From assembly GCF_024168825.1 (NCBI RefSeq), contig NZ_JALJWH010000001.1, positions 3,472,001 to 3,536,000 of the forward strand: a stretch of 64,000 nucleotides of DNA, given 5' to 3'. Positions within the stretch are counted from its first letter, which is position 1. Each line of letters starts with the position of its first letter. Positions 8,630 to 17,015 of this stretch are shown here, in pieces. The notes beneath the pieces were generated by a model, which did no database searches, had not been told where the DNA came from, and worked only from the letters and a program-made list of their open reading frames with translations. The stretch comes from Paenarthrobacter sp. A20. Its GTDB lineage: Bacteria > Actinomycetota > Actinomycetes > Actinomycetales > Micrococcaceae. The position numbers were made by a program, and so were the translations under genes.

Positions 8630-9244
8630 ATGAGTGCAACGAAGGCAACCCTGATGGTGGACTTGATCATCTCCCTGGATGGATACGCTTCCGCCGAGGG
8701 TTGGCCCGGCTGGTGGGGACTGGAAGGGCCCGAATACCTGGCGTGGCTTGAGGAAGAGGGTAAGAAGGACTTCACTACCCTCATGGGCGCCAACACCTAT
8801 CGGCTGATGTCGAGTATGTCCGAGGAGGCTTCTGAGGACAGTTCGGGGTTTTCGGAGGAAGAAGGAGCCAGCTTGACGGGGCTGGCTGCCATGCCCAAGA
8901 TCATCTTTTCCTCCACCCTGAAGGAACCCCTGGCGTGGCCAAACTCGGAGTTGATTGCCGGCGACGCGGTCGACGCGGTGCGGGAATTGAAAGGGACACG
9001 GTCGGGTACCTTCAGCACGCTGGGCAGTTTGAGCCTTTGCCGTTCGCTGCTGGCGGCCGGCCTGGTGGACAGGTATCGGTTGGTCGTCTTTCCAGTGATC
9101 ACCGGGAAAACCGGGCGTGAGCGAATCTACGACGGATACCCGGACGTCGCACTGGATATGGTGGACAGCCGTACGTTCGACGGGCGGACCCAATTGCTGG
9201 AGTACGTTCCCCGGGTCATCGATGGTCCGCTGACCAGAGGCTGA
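8630..9244 (+). CDS. Dihydrofolate-reductase-fold protein (RibD C-terminal family)
   Basis: 204 residues. The layout is that of the RibD_C/DHFR-like family: an N-terminal strand with LIISLDGYAS, the nucleotide-binding TTLMGANTYRLM segment (49-60), then GTFSTLGSLSLCRSLLAAGLVDRYRLVVFPVITGKTGRERIY, which aligns with the conserved domain end (LVDE-hydrophobic-P-V-LG). Such stand-alone proteins are probably NADPH-dependent reductases of pterin- or pyrimidine-like substrates; the substrate is unknown. GAGGAG lies 7 nt before the ATG. It is convergent with the next gene. Confidence 0.85.
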   Translation: MSATKATLMVDLIISLDGYASAEGWPGWWGLEGPEYLAWLEEEGKKDFTTLMGANTYRLMSSMSEEASEDSSGFSEEEGASLTGLAAMPKIIFSSTLKEPLAWPNSELIAGDAVDAVRELKGTRSGTFSTLGSLSLCRSLLAAGLVDRYRLVVFPVITGKTGRERIYDGYPDVALDMVDSRTFDGRTQLLEYVPRVIDGPLTRG

Positions 9245-9274
9245 CCCGGCTGTTCCGGCTGTTCCGGAGACCAG

Positions 9275-9694
9275 CTAAGCGCTTTGCTTCGCGAAGAGCG
9301 GTTCCAGGCATTCCGAGTAATGGGTCATTACTTCCGAAAACGTCATCAGCCGGCGGCCGTCCACGTTGGGGGTGCCTGCCCCCTGCAGCTCCGCGCGGTC
9401 AGCCAGGCAGAGCAGCGGTTCCGCACTTCTCCCGTTTGTTGTCAGCACTGCTATTCCCCATGGGTCGCTGGGCTCGCCGACCAAGATGCCCGCTTGGTCA
9501 AAGGTGTCGCGGAGGACGTACCGCGTGACAGTCCGCCACGATTGGAGAAACGGCGGCTGCAGCTGTTCAACCAGGTCTTCGTCCTTGGCCGCGTAGGCCT
9601 CCAGGAGTCCGGTTGCGAGCCCGTCCCATTCCTTGGCGTCGCGAACCATCAGGTGTGCGGCCCTCATGCGGGCGATCGTTTCAATCAACGTCAT
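9275..9694 (-). CDS. Conserved hypothetical protein, 139 aa
   Basis: The plausible start is ATG at 9694 (MTLIETIARMRAAHLMV), although the frame stays open further upstream. I recognise no family. The N-terminal third is helical and acidic (KEWDGLATGLLEAYAAKDEDLVEQL), followed by a predicted alpha/beta part; there is no signal peptide or membrane segment. Convergent with the RibD-like gene (30-bp gap) and divergent from the flavin-binding stress protein. Confidence 0.55.
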   Translation of the reverse strand: MTLIETIARMRAAHLMVRDAKEWDGLATGLLEAYAAKDEDLVEQLQPPFLQSWRTVTRYVLRDTFDQAGILVGEPSDPWGIAVLTTNGRSAEPLLCLADRAELQGAGTPNVDGRRLMTFSEVMTHYSECLEPLFAKQSA

Positions 9695-9853
9695 GGCAGT
9701 CCCCAAACTTCCCGTCGCTTCGCCTGCCCCCCGAGGCAGGCCTGACCGCCGTCGGCATGTCACTACCAAGAAGAACGGATAGCGCTCCGGCTTGATTCCC
9801 GGAAAGCGTCTGTTTTCTGGTTGTTGGCCAGCTTTCGACATTCCTTGTCCGCC

Positions 9854-9875
9854 TAGTAAATCAGTAGACTTACTA
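9854..9875. promoter_or_regulatory. Inverted repeat upstream of flavin-split-barrel gene
   Basis: TAGTAA-N10-TTACTA (9854-9859 and 9870-9875), extended by outer CC/GG bases, lies in the 234-bp gap between the divergent genes at 9694 and 9929. The AT-rich symmetric block in a GC-rich gap looks like a repressor site. Nothing else is evident in this gap. Confidence 0.45.
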
Positions 9876-9928
9876 ATAGGCTGTCCACTCGGGGAAGGTC
9901 CCCGGCAGGAAGTGAAGCGAGGCGAGGA

Positions 9929-10411
9929 ATGGCTGAAGAGCAGGGAATCAGCAAGGTCGTGGACATTATCAACGACGCCAAAATCGGCATGCTGACCACG
10001 GTCAACGAAACCGGCGCGCTGGTCAGCCGGCCGCTGGCCGTTCAGGACGTCAAGGACGACGGCGATATGTGGTTCTTTACCGGACTTGGAACCTCGCAGG
10101 TTGCGCACGTGCGTCAAGATCCCCGGGTCAACGTTTCCTTCGGCAAGAACACCGAGTGGGTCTCCGTCGCTGGAACTGTGGAGGTTGTCACTGACCGGCA
10201 AAAGATCCGCGAGCTGTGGAACCAGGTTGTGGAGGCATGGTATCCGGACGGGCCGGAGACCCCGGAAGTATGCCTCCTGCGCGTTGACTCTGAATCGGCC
10301 GAATACTGGACCAGCCCGGGCGGAACAGCTGCGACGGTACTTCAATGGATCAAGTCCAAGGTCACCCATTCCCGATTCAGCGTAGGCGAAAGCGGCACCG
10401 TGGAACTATGA
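9929..10411 (+). CDS. Pyridoxamine 5'-phosphate oxidase family / general stress protein 26-like
   Basis: 160 residues of the flavin split-barrel fold: N-terminal helix (ISKVVDIINDAKIGMLTTV), the GALVSRPLAVQDV strand pair, the MWFFTGLGTSQVAHVRQDPRVNVSF segment typical of general stress protein 26, and EWVSVAGTVEVVTDRQKI. Members bind FMN or F420; the role in stress tolerance is not settled and the cofactor cannot be read from the sequence. GAGGCGAGGA precedes the ATG. The next gene starts 6 nt after its stop, so the two are probably co-transcribed. Confidence 0.88.
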   Translation: MAEEQGISKVVDIINDAKIGMLTTVNETGALVSRPLAVQDVKDDGDMWFFTGLGTSQVAHVRQDPRVNVSFGKNTEWVSVAGTVEVVTDRQKIRELWNQVVEAWYPDGPETPEVCLLRVDSESAEYWTSPGGTAATVLQWIKSKVTHSRFSVGESGTVEL

Positions 10412-10417
10412 CCCACC

Positions 10418-10774
10418 ATGGTTGATGCCGAGCGGTTTCAACTTCTCCTTGAGGAGGAGCGTGATCGAAAACTCGAACTGCTGAAGGCCCTGCAAGGCGA
10501 CATCAGTTCGGTAAGCCTTGCCCGGCAGGACTCCAATGTGGATGACGAACACGATCCCGAGGGCAGCACCATAGCGTTCGAACTCTCGCAGGCGTCCGCA
10601 CTCATGGAGCAGAGCCGCGTTGGCCTGGATCAGATCAACGCGGCTCTGGAGCGGATAGCCTTGGGCAGTTACGGGCTGTGCGAAATCTGTGCAATAGCTA
10701 TTCCGGAGGGCCGGCTTGAGGCCCGGCCATGGACGCCATTCTGCGTCGAGCATGCCTCGGGAAAGCCAAAATAG
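10418..10774 (+). CDS. DksA/TraR-family zinc-finger protein with CxxC...CxxH site
   Basis: 118 residues: an N-terminal helical hairpin (residues 1-80; LLLEEERDRKLELLKALQ, then QINAALERIALGSYGLCEICA) and a C-terminal zinc finger. The helix-to-finger junction GSYGLCEIC is the family hallmark. Ligands are Cys88, Cys91, Cys109 and His112, with DksA spacing but His in place of the last Cys. Family members reach the RNA polymerase secondary channel; in actinobacteria their roles vary. The acidic DxxDxA tip of E. coli DksA is replaced by an acidic VDDEHD stretch (41-46). Confidence 0.85.
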   Translation: MVDAERFQLLLEEERDRKLELLKALQGDISSVSLARQDSNVDDEHDPEGSTIAFELSQASALMEQSRVGLDQINAALERIALGSYGLCEICAIAIPEGRLEARPWTPFCVEHASGKPK

Positions 10775-10813
10775 CTTTGCGATGAAACACGAATAATGTG
10801 GCGACGAAACCGG

Positions 10814-11074
10814 TCAGCTGGACATGCCTGGTGCGACAGGCACAAATTCGATGCCCTGCTGGACCTTCTTCTTGGGCCCTCGGCTGAATCCTTTCGCATC
10901 CAGATTATTCCCCGCACGGTAGGACGCCAGCGCTTCGTCGTACATCTCGTTGAGTCGTCGCCCGGTGAAAACTTCATGGTTTCCATCGGTAAATACGACG
11001 GTGATGGAAACGGTGGCGGGAAAATGCCTGCTCATCCGGATAAAGCCTTGGGGGTCCTGCTGGAGGGAGATCAC
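10814..11074 (-). CDS. Hypothetical protein, 86 aa (start uncertain)
   Basis: A GTG at 11074 gives 86 residues; ATG at 11035 (MSRHFPATVSITVVF) gives 73 and may be the true start. Neither has a convincing Shine-Dalgarno. The sequence has an amphipathic beta/alpha pattern (VSITVVFTDGNHEVFTGRRL) and a basic stretch (RGPKKKVQQG) that look protein-like rather than random, but I do not recognise the family. The opposite strand is also open here, so this call is tentative. Confidence 0.4.
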   Translation of the reverse strand: MISLQQDPQGFIRMSRHFPATVSITVVFTDGNHEVFTGRRLNEMYDEALASYRAGNNLDAKGFSRGPKKKVQQGIEFVPVAPGMSS

Positions 11075-11102
11075 GAGCCAACCGCGCTTTCAGTAGTGGT
11101 AG

Positions 11103-11405
11103 GTTCCAGTCTTGCGTACTCGAGCCGTATTCGCGCCATGGGGCATTTACAAGCGCTCGACGCAGGGCTATGTTCCCAGCCACACCAAAGCCATGAGCCT
11201 GAACCCGGAAGCACACACCATCTGGGAGTCCTTGACCCAGGCCATCAGTTCGTCATTGGGCCTTCGGCGCTACGAGTTGGTGACCCTCGCCGCAGCCCAG
11301 GCCATTGGTTCCTCCCACCGCCGATTGGCGCATGGCAAGAAGTCCCTCACCATCATCGACGAGGACCAATTGTGTGCCATTGCCCGTGATTACCGGGATG
11401 CAGGG
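11103..11405 (+). pseudogene. AhpD-like / carboxymuconolactone-decarboxylase family remnant
   Basis: The plus frame reads GYVPSHTKAMSLNPEAH ... LGLRRYELVTLAAAQAIGSSHRRLAHGKKSL ... LCAIARDYRDAG, which follows the peroxidase-related CMD family closely (the typical motif is SSYCSLAHG). The resolving Cys is Arg here (CGC; a single T-to-C change from TGC), there is no start codon or N-terminus upstream, and homology stops at about 11405, where the frame runs on into the tail of the convergent MFS gene. It therefore looks like a decayed fragment. Confidence 0.72.
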
Positions 11406-11438
11406 CCTGGCCGTCTCCCATGCCACCGAAGACCGTGC

Positions 11439-12710
11439 TTACGCCAATGGTTCCGTGTCCGTTCGGGTTTCGGCGGTGCTGGCCCGGTCGGCCGGGGCAC
11501 CCTGTTTCCGGCTGGCCAGCAGGAACGGCACGGCGATGAGCTCGATGACACCGGCCATGGCCAAGGATGCTTGATATCCGTAGAGATCAGCTCCCCGGCC
11601 CAGGAGCGGCTGGATGACCACGCCCCCGCTTGAGCCCATCAGTGAGTCGAAACTCAGGACAGTGGCCCGCTGTTTCGATGGGATCATGTCATTCACATAT
11701 GCCTGCCGGACCGGGGTGGCTGCAGAACCCACGACGCCCCAGAGTGCCAGCAGGACCAGTGCCACCCAGAAGATGTGGGTGACGCCAAGGACCAGGAGAA
11801 TCACGCCGCCCACCACCCCTGCAAGGATCAATACCGACGTGCGCTTGTGGAACAGTTGCCGGGCGTGTGGGGCGAGCCAGCCTCCCAGGATTTGCGAGCC
11901 CGCCACGATTGCTGCGGCCAAACCCGCGATGGAATAGGCCTTGGGATCGCCGAAGAGATCAAGCAAATATGGCTGCAGCGCATAGAAGACATAGATTCCG
12001 ACGCCGGCGCTGAAGGGGGCGGCAAGCATCACGTAGCGCACGGGCGGGTTTTTCAATCCGTTGTCGATCGATGCGGTCAGCACGGTACGGACGGCACGGA
12101 GAGGGTGCGTCGAACGCTCAGGAGTGAAGCCGACGTCGTGCATGAGCCCAAAGGCGACAGCAAACATGGCGAGCAGCACCGCCACGCGCAGGAGGAAGGG
12201 AATGCCAAGATTGGTGGCTTGGGCAATGACGCCACCAGCCACAGAGCCCACCAGCATGGCTACGCCCTGCACCATCTGACCGCGGCCAAGCACTGGCTCC
12301 AGTCCGCCTTGGTAGCCCGAGAAGCGCAGGGCATCCACGAGCCACGCCTCCACGGCGCCGGAAAAGAACGTGAACCCGAGGCCCAGCAGCACCGACACGA
12401 CGGCCCACATCCAGAACGGAGCCGCAATCTGCCAGAGCACAAAATACAAGTACGTCGAGGCGGCCAGCGTCACTGTTCCCAGGAGGAAGGAAACCCTGCG
12501 GCCCCAACCATCGGCGATGACTCCGGTGGGAACCTCGAAGAGAACCATTCCGGCGGTGAAGAAGGCATTGGCGGCGAACGCCTCGAGGTTGCTCAGCCCG
12601 GCATCCAAGAGGAAGAGAGTATTGATGCCCCAGATGAAGGAAGCCGCAATGGTATTGCCCAGCGTCAAGGTGAGATAGACGCGCTGGATCTTTCGGGCGG
12701 CGTCGTTCAT
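11439..12710 (-). CDS. MFS efflux transporter
   Basis: 423 residues from ATG 12710 (MNDAARKIQRVYLT); a GTG at 12749 would add 13 residues. About 12 transmembrane helices are visible. The MFS loop 2-3 motif appears as GVIADGWGRRVSFLLG, preceded by FFTAGMVLFEVPT, typical of drug/proton antiporters of the DHA1 type. A central hydrophilic loop (FTPERSTHPLRAVRTVL) separates the two halves. The C-terminal tail is polar. The substrate is unknown. It is convergent with the AhpD-like remnant, overlapping its degenerate 3' end. Confidence 0.85.
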   Translation of the reverse strand: MNDAARKIQRVYLTLTLGNTIAASFIWGINTLFLLDAGLSNLEAFAANAFFTAGMVLFEVPTGVIADGWGRRVSFLLGTVTLAASTYLYFVLWQIAAPFWMWAVVSVLLGLGFTFFSGAVEAWLVDALRFSGYQGGLEPVLGRGQMVQGVAMLVGSVAGGVIAQATNLGIPFLLRVAVLLAMFAVAFGLMHDVGFTPERSTHPLRAVRTVLTASIDNGLKNPPVRYVMLAAPFSAGVGIYVFYALQPYLLDLFGDPKAYSIAGLAAAIVAGSQILGGWLAPHARQLFHKRTSVLILAGVVGGVILLVLGVTHIFWVALVLLALWGVVGSAATPVRQAYVNDMIPSKQRATVLSFDSLMGSSGGVVIQPLLGRGADLYGYQASLAMAGVIELIAVPFLLASRKQGAPADRASTAETRTDTEPLA

Positions 12711-12796
12711 GGTGTCGCCGCCCCCGCCGGTGCCAGGAGGGACCACCACCTCATTCTCGTCCCGATCCCGGTCCTTTGCCAGAGCGGCCGGGCACG

Positions 12797-12833
12797 AAAA
12801 GGCCTGCTTCCCTGATAGGGAAACAGGCCTTTC
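12797..12833 (-). terminator. Rho-independent terminator of the RpiR-M20-DUF3100 operon
   Basis: Arms AAAGGCCTG-C-TTCCCT and AGGGAA-A-CAGGCCTTT pair around a 3-nt loop; leftwards (minus strand) the stem is followed by a T-run. It lies 19 bp past the stop of the membrane-protein gene ending at 12852. Confidence 0.85.
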
Positions 12834-12851
12834 CGTAGTTTCAGAAAGTGA

Positions 12852-14222
12852 TCAGTGCCAGAGGCCCAGGGCGAACTCCGCGATCACTGTCGAGAGGATG
12901 AAAGACGCGGTGATGGCCACCAAGCCGACGGGAATGATCTTCCAACCGATGTTCCGCAGCAACGGGATGTCCTTGCCGAGCGAAAGACCGGCAAGGGTCA
13001 GCATCACCGTCGCAATGGAGAGGAAGTCCACGGTTTTGACGGCTTCATTCAGGACCCCGGAGCCAAAGAACCACGGGCTCGAAATGTAGGCGCCAATGGT
13101 GGTGATGAAGACGATGGCCGAGATCTTCCTGGTGATCTTTGCGAGCAACAGGCTGACAAGTACCAAAGCCAGCATGATGCCGTAGCCTGCCAGGATGGAC
13201 AAGCTCAGGCCCTTGGCGGCCACGGCTGCAGTGCCAACACCCAACACCGTCAGGACGGACAGGGATAGCCACAATGGCAATGTCATGGCGGCCGAGGACT
13301 TTGCGACTTCCTCCCGGAACCGGCGGTTCTCTTCGGCCTGGACCTCGTCTTGCGCAAGCTCTGCATCGGTCCGGGCCTGGGGCACCGTGCCGGCAGCAAC
13401 CTTCTGCGCTTCTTTGTTCCGGGTCAGCACCTTGTAGAACTTGTCAGCCACGGGAAGGGCAATATAGATGCCCACGTACACACCCAGAATGGTGGTGATG
13501 AGGTTGGAGACAGCTGCCATGCCGAGGATGGCCTCCTGGTCGGCCGGGTACGCGGCGATGATGCTTGCGGCCGAGGCGGCCATCATGGACCCCGAACCAA
13601 CACCCGCGCCCATAGCCAAGGCCAGTGGATCGAAGATCTTCCAGTTGGCCACCAACGAGGTCAGCAGTGTGATGAAAATGGCGCCGAACAAGGTTCCAAA
13701 GACGTACATGGCCAGGACGCCGCGGTATTGGTCGGAATCAGGACCGTATTTCTCAGAAACCATGGCGAACGAAGGTTCGCGGTCCAGGGAGAAAGTGGCT
13801 CCCACAGTGGCTTTGCCCATGCGCAACAGCACGGCAAGCGGAAGTGCCAGGACGATAGTTCCCAGCAAGTGGCCCACTTCCTGTAGGAGGAGTGCGGGGC
13901 CGGCCTTGATGAGGCTGGGCAGGCTCGGGCCGATGTTGAAGGCCAGCCTGGCCACCAGGAGCAAAACGGCCACACCCACCAGGGCCGCAGCCACACGCTG
14001 CAGGTCCAGGCCCAACGGCTTGAATTTCTGGATGGAGACCAGCAATCCGAGGATCAGGCCCCAAACCATCGGGAAAATGATGATCGCGCCAATGCCCAGA
14101 TCAATCTTGGCCTGACCGATGAACTGAACCGCAAGGGCGATGACAAAGGCCAGCGCGGCGATCGGAAGCGTAAGCCGTGTGCCGGCCTTATCCGTCCGCG
14201 CGGTTTCGGTGTTGGTGCTCAT
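12852..14222 (-). CDS. DUF3100-like multispanning membrane protein, probable transporter
   Basis: 456 residues from ATG 14222, which overlaps the stop of the upstream M20 gene (ATGA), implying translational coupling. About 11-12 hydrophobic helices are visible, with a hydrophilic central loop (about residues 280-325; AQDEVQAEENRRFREEVAKSS). Glycine/serine/alanine-rich re-entrant-like stretches (AMGAGVGSGSMMAASAAS) recall secondary transporters. I believe this is the DUF3100 family, which has no established function. Its position after an amidohydrolase suggests it imports the amide substrate, as AbgT does for AbgAB, but there is no sequence similarity to AbgT that I can see. Confidence 0.7.
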   Translation of the reverse strand: MSTNTETARTDKAGTRLTLPIAALAFVIALAVQFIGQAKIDLGIGAIIIFPMVWGLILGLLVSIQKFKPLGLDLQRVAAALVGVAVLLLVARLAFNIGPSLPSLIKAGPALLLQEVGHLLGTIVLALPLAVLLRMGKATVGATFSLDREPSFAMVSEKYGPDSDQYRGVLAMYVFGTLFGAIFITLLTSLVANWKIFDPLALAMGAGVGSGSMMAASAASIIAAYPADQEAILGMAAVSNLITTILGVYVGIYIALPVADKFYKVLTRNKEAQKVAAGTVPQARTDAELAQDEVQAEENRRFREEVAKSSAAMTLPLWLSLSVLTVLGVGTAAVAAKGLSLSILAGYGIMLALVLVSLLLAKITRKISAIVFITTIGAYISSPWFFGSGVLNEAVKTVDFLSIATVMLTLAGLSLGKDIPLLRNIGWKIIPVGLVAITASFILSTVIAEFALGLWH

Positions 14223-15445
14223 GATGTTGCTTCCTGGATCGGGGCTTCGGGGCGGTAGGCCGCCTGGACGAAGCGTTCTCTCTGCTGGTGATTGGTTGCG
14301 GCGCCCGCCACTGTCCACGCCAGCGCTGTGGCTGCCTCGAACATGACGGCGTACGCCTGGGGTGTGTTCGCAAGGGCCGCGAAGCCGTGCGAGTGGATGG
14401 GGACATTGGCTCCGGGAATGCTGAGCCAGGGATGCAGGGATGGAATGACCTGGGAAATGTTGCCCATGTCGGTGGAGCCGCCTCCCATGCCAGCTGCGGG
14501 CGAGGTGTCCTTGCCGAACGAGTCCATGGCTGCCGTCCAGTGGCCGGCAAGGTCCCCGTCCTGGATCAGCGGTTCGTACAAGGGTTCGGCTGCCGTGATG
14601 TCAAGGGTGGTTCCCGTGGCCAGGGCCGCCCCTTCAAAGCAACGCTTGACGCGCTCAAGCAACGCCTCATACTCGGGGAGCGTGAAAGCCCGGCACTCGA
14701 ACGGCACTACGGCATGATCGGGAATGATGTTGGTGACATGTCCGGCCTCAGCCACATAGCAAGCTACCCGGTGATCGCCAGGGATCTGCTGCCGCAGCAA
14801 GCCAATGGCCACTTGGCTGAGCACCGCTGCGTCCCCTGCGTTCACGCCCATATGCGGCGCGGCCGCAGCGTGGGCGGCCTTGCCGGTGAAGACTGCCTCG
14901 TACCTGCCCACGGCCTGGGCGGTGGTCCCAGCGGGGTTGTAGGTGACGCCGTCCTGAACCGGATGAACCATCAGTGCAAGGCCAACGCCGTCAAAGGCAC
15001 CGCCTTCCAGCATCAATACCTTGCCGCCGCCATGCTCCTCCGCCGGTGTGCCAATGGCCTTCAAGGTAATGCCGAGTTCGTCGACGTGGGGGAGCAAGGC
15101 CAACGCTGCCGCCACGGATGCCCCGGCTATGAGATTGTGCCCGCAGGCATGGCCTACCGAGGGCAGGGCGTCATATTCGACGCACATAGCCACTACCAGC
15201 TCACCTGTTCCGGCGGTTGCCGTGAACGCGGTGGGGAGGCCTGCCGTTCCTTTGGTGACTTCGAAGCCCCCTTCGGCCAGCAAAGAGGTGATGGCCTCGG
15301 CAGCCTGGACTTCCTCGAAGGAGATCTCGGGATTGGCGTGCAGGCTCTCTGAGAGTTCGCGCACCTTGGGCTTCCAGGTGGCGACGCCGCCTTCCAAGGC
15401 CGTTCGCAGGTGGTCGGCAGATGCTGTGGTGTTGGTATTTTCCAT
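14219..15445 (-). CDS. M20D-family amidohydrolase (AbgB / aminoacylase-like)
   Basis: 408 residues from ATG 15445, with AGCAGGA 6 nt upstream. Metal-site motifs of M20 peptidases are clear: EYDALPSVGHACGHN (90-104), with the metal ligands of the GHACGH motif, and GTPAEEHGGGK (132-142) with the catalytic Glu pair, followed by the lid domain (AVGRYEAVFTGKAAHAAAAPHMGVNA). EYDALP is characteristic of AbgB-type p-aminobenzoyl-glutamate and indole-acetyl-amino-acid hydrolases. It would cleave an N-acyl amino-acid-type amide in the cytoplasm. Coupled to the membrane-protein gene downstream and 11 bp behind the aldehyde dehydrogenase gene. Confidence 0.9.
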   Translation of the reverse strand: MENTNTTASADHLRTALEGGVATWKPKVRELSESLHANPEISFEEVQAAEAITSLLAEGGFEVTKGTAGLPTAFTATAGTGELVVAMCVEYDALPSVGHACGHNLIAGASVAAALALLPHVDELGITLKAIGTPAEEHGGGKVLMLEGGAFDGVGLALMVHPVQDGVTYNPAGTTAQAVGRYEAVFTGKAAHAAAAPHMGVNAGDAAVLSQVAIGLLRQQIPGDHRVACYVAEAGHVTNIIPDHAVVPFECRAFTLPEYEALLERVKRCFEGAALATGTTLDITAAEPLYEPLIQDGDLAGHWTAAMDSFGKDTSPAAGMGGGSTDMGNISQVIPSLHPWLSIPGANVPIHSHGFAALANTPQAYAVMFEAATALAWTVAGAATNHQQRERFVQAAYRPEAPIQEATS

Positions 15446-15456
15446 GATCATTCCTG

Positions 15457-17004
15457 CTAGTAGGACAGGGACGGGAAGGGAGATCCGGCTGCCCGGGTGG
15501 GGACCCAGACCGCCTTTGTCTGTGTGTACTCGTCCAGAACGCCAGGGCCTGAGGAGCGGCCGTGGCCTGAATCGCCAAAGCCACCGAACGGGACGGCTAC
15601 GTGGATGGTCTTGTACGAGTTGATCCAGAACGTCCCGGCCTTTACCTCGCGTGCGATGTGGTGTGCCCGGGAAATGTCGGAGGTCCACACGGCGCCCGCC
15701 AGGCCAAAGTTGGTGTTATTCGCTCGTGCGATGGCCTCGGCCTCTGTATCAAAAGCATCTGCACCCACCACCGGGCCAAAGACCTCGGTGGTTTCCAATC
15801 GGTTGGCAGGGGTGACGCCATCCAAGAGGGTTGGCATCACCCAGTGGCCGCCGGCAAGACCGGAGCTTCTCAGCGCCTCCGGCAGGGTCGCGCCGGTAAC
15901 CCGGCGGCCGCCGTCGTTCATTCCCGTTTCGATCAGCGAGGTAACGGTGGCGAACTGCGGAGCCGTAATGATCGGCCCCACCTCGGTAGTGGAATCCAGC
16001 GGGTCTCCGACACGGAGCCGGGCAGCGCGGTCGGCCACCAGCTCGATGAACCTGGCGTGGACGCTTCGTTCCACCAGGAGGCGGGAGCCTGCGACGCAGG
16101 ACTGGCCGGCACCGGAGAAGATGGCGGAGATGGCGCCATCGGCGGCCCGCTCCAAGTCGGCATCGGCGAAGACGATGTTGGCGCTCTTGCCGCCAAGCTC
16201 CAGGAGGGCCGGGATACCGGCCCCGGCAGCAGCCACCGCCACACGGCGGCCGGTGGGCACGGAACCAATGAAGCTGATCTTGCCAACGCGCCGGTCAGTG
16301 GTGAGGGTTGCGCCAACGGTCTGGCCCAACCCGGTGGCAACGTTGAAGGCGCCGTCCGGGAGTCCGGCGTCGTGGGCCAACTGAGCCAGCCGGACCGTGG
16401 TGGCGGGCGTGAATTCGCTGGGCTTGATGATCACCGCATTGCCGGCAGCCAGTGGTGCAGCTGAGTTCCACCCGGCAGTGAACAGGGGCGCATTCCAGGG
16501 CGTGATGGCGACGACGACACCCCAAGGGACCCGTTCGGTGTAGGTATGCCAAGGGCCGGGAACGGGTATGGTCTGCCCAGTCAATTTGTCTGCCCAACCG
16601 GCATAGTAGCCGAACATTTCCGCGACTTTGGCCGCTTCGACGCGGGCATCGCGGATGGGCTTGCCTGTGGTGGACGATTCCAGGATCGCCAATTCTTCTG
16701 TGTGTGCTTCGACCACCCTGCTGACGTTGCGGAGGATGGCGGCGCGCTCGAAGCCGTTCAACTTTCCCCAGGTCGCAGCGCCGCGGACGGAGCTTTCAAG
16801 GATGGCGTTGGCACCTTCGGTGCCGGGATCGGCGTATTCGGCGAAGGATCTGCCCGTGGCTGCGGACGTCAGGGTGATGGTGCTCCCGGAGCCCGGGACT
16901 ACCTTTCCGTCCATGAAGGCGCCAAGGCCCTGGGGGAAAGCTGAGTCCAGGACTGTCCGGGCGGTCTCCGCCGAGGATGCTGTTGGGGCTGTGGTGATGC
17001 TCAA
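15457..17004 (-). CDS. NAD(P)-dependent aldehyde dehydrogenase
   Basis: 515 residues if the TTG at 17004 is used: AAAGGA lies 7 nt upstream, inside the end of the previous gene, and no ATG or GTG fits. Motifs of the ALDH superfamily are complete: VVAITPWNAPLF, IKPSEFTP, the catalytic Glu269 in LELGGKSAN and the nucleophile Cys303 in FSGAGQSCVAGSRL, then EVFGPVVGADAF and NNTNFGLAGAVWTSD. It oxidises an aldehyde to the acid; within the operon it would act on a product of the dehydrogenase or amidohydrolase step (inference). Confidence 0.92.
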   Translation of the reverse strand: MSITTAPTASSAETARTVLDSAFPQGLGAFMDGKVVPGSGSTITLTSAATGRSFAEYADPGTEGANAILESSVRGAATWGKLNGFERAAILRNVSRVVEAHTEELAILESSTTGKPIRDARVEAAKVAEMFGYYAGWADKLTGQTIPVPGPWHTYTERVPWGVVVAITPWNAPLFTAGWNSAAPLAAGNAVIIKPSEFTPATTVRLAQLAHDAGLPDGAFNVATGLGQTVGATLTTDRRVGKISFIGSVPTGRRVAVAAAGAGIPALLELGGKSANIVFADADLERAADGAISAIFSGAGQSCVAGSRLLVERSVHARFIELVADRAARLRVGDPLDSTTEVGPIITAPQFATVTSLIETGMNDGGRRVTGATLPEALRSSGLAGGHWVMPTLLDGVTPANRLETTEVFGPVVGADAFDTEAEAIARANNTNFGLAGAVWTSDISRAHHIAREVKAGTFWINSYKTIHVAVPFGGFGDSGHGRSSGPGVLDEYTQTKAVWVPTRAAGSPFPSLSY

Positions 17005-17015
17005 TCTCGTGTCCT

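Noticed and set aside
9695..10369. N-terminal extension of the minus-strand unknown gene up to 10369
   Set aside because: It would overlap the whole flavin-split-barrel gene antisense; a plausible ATG lies at 9694.
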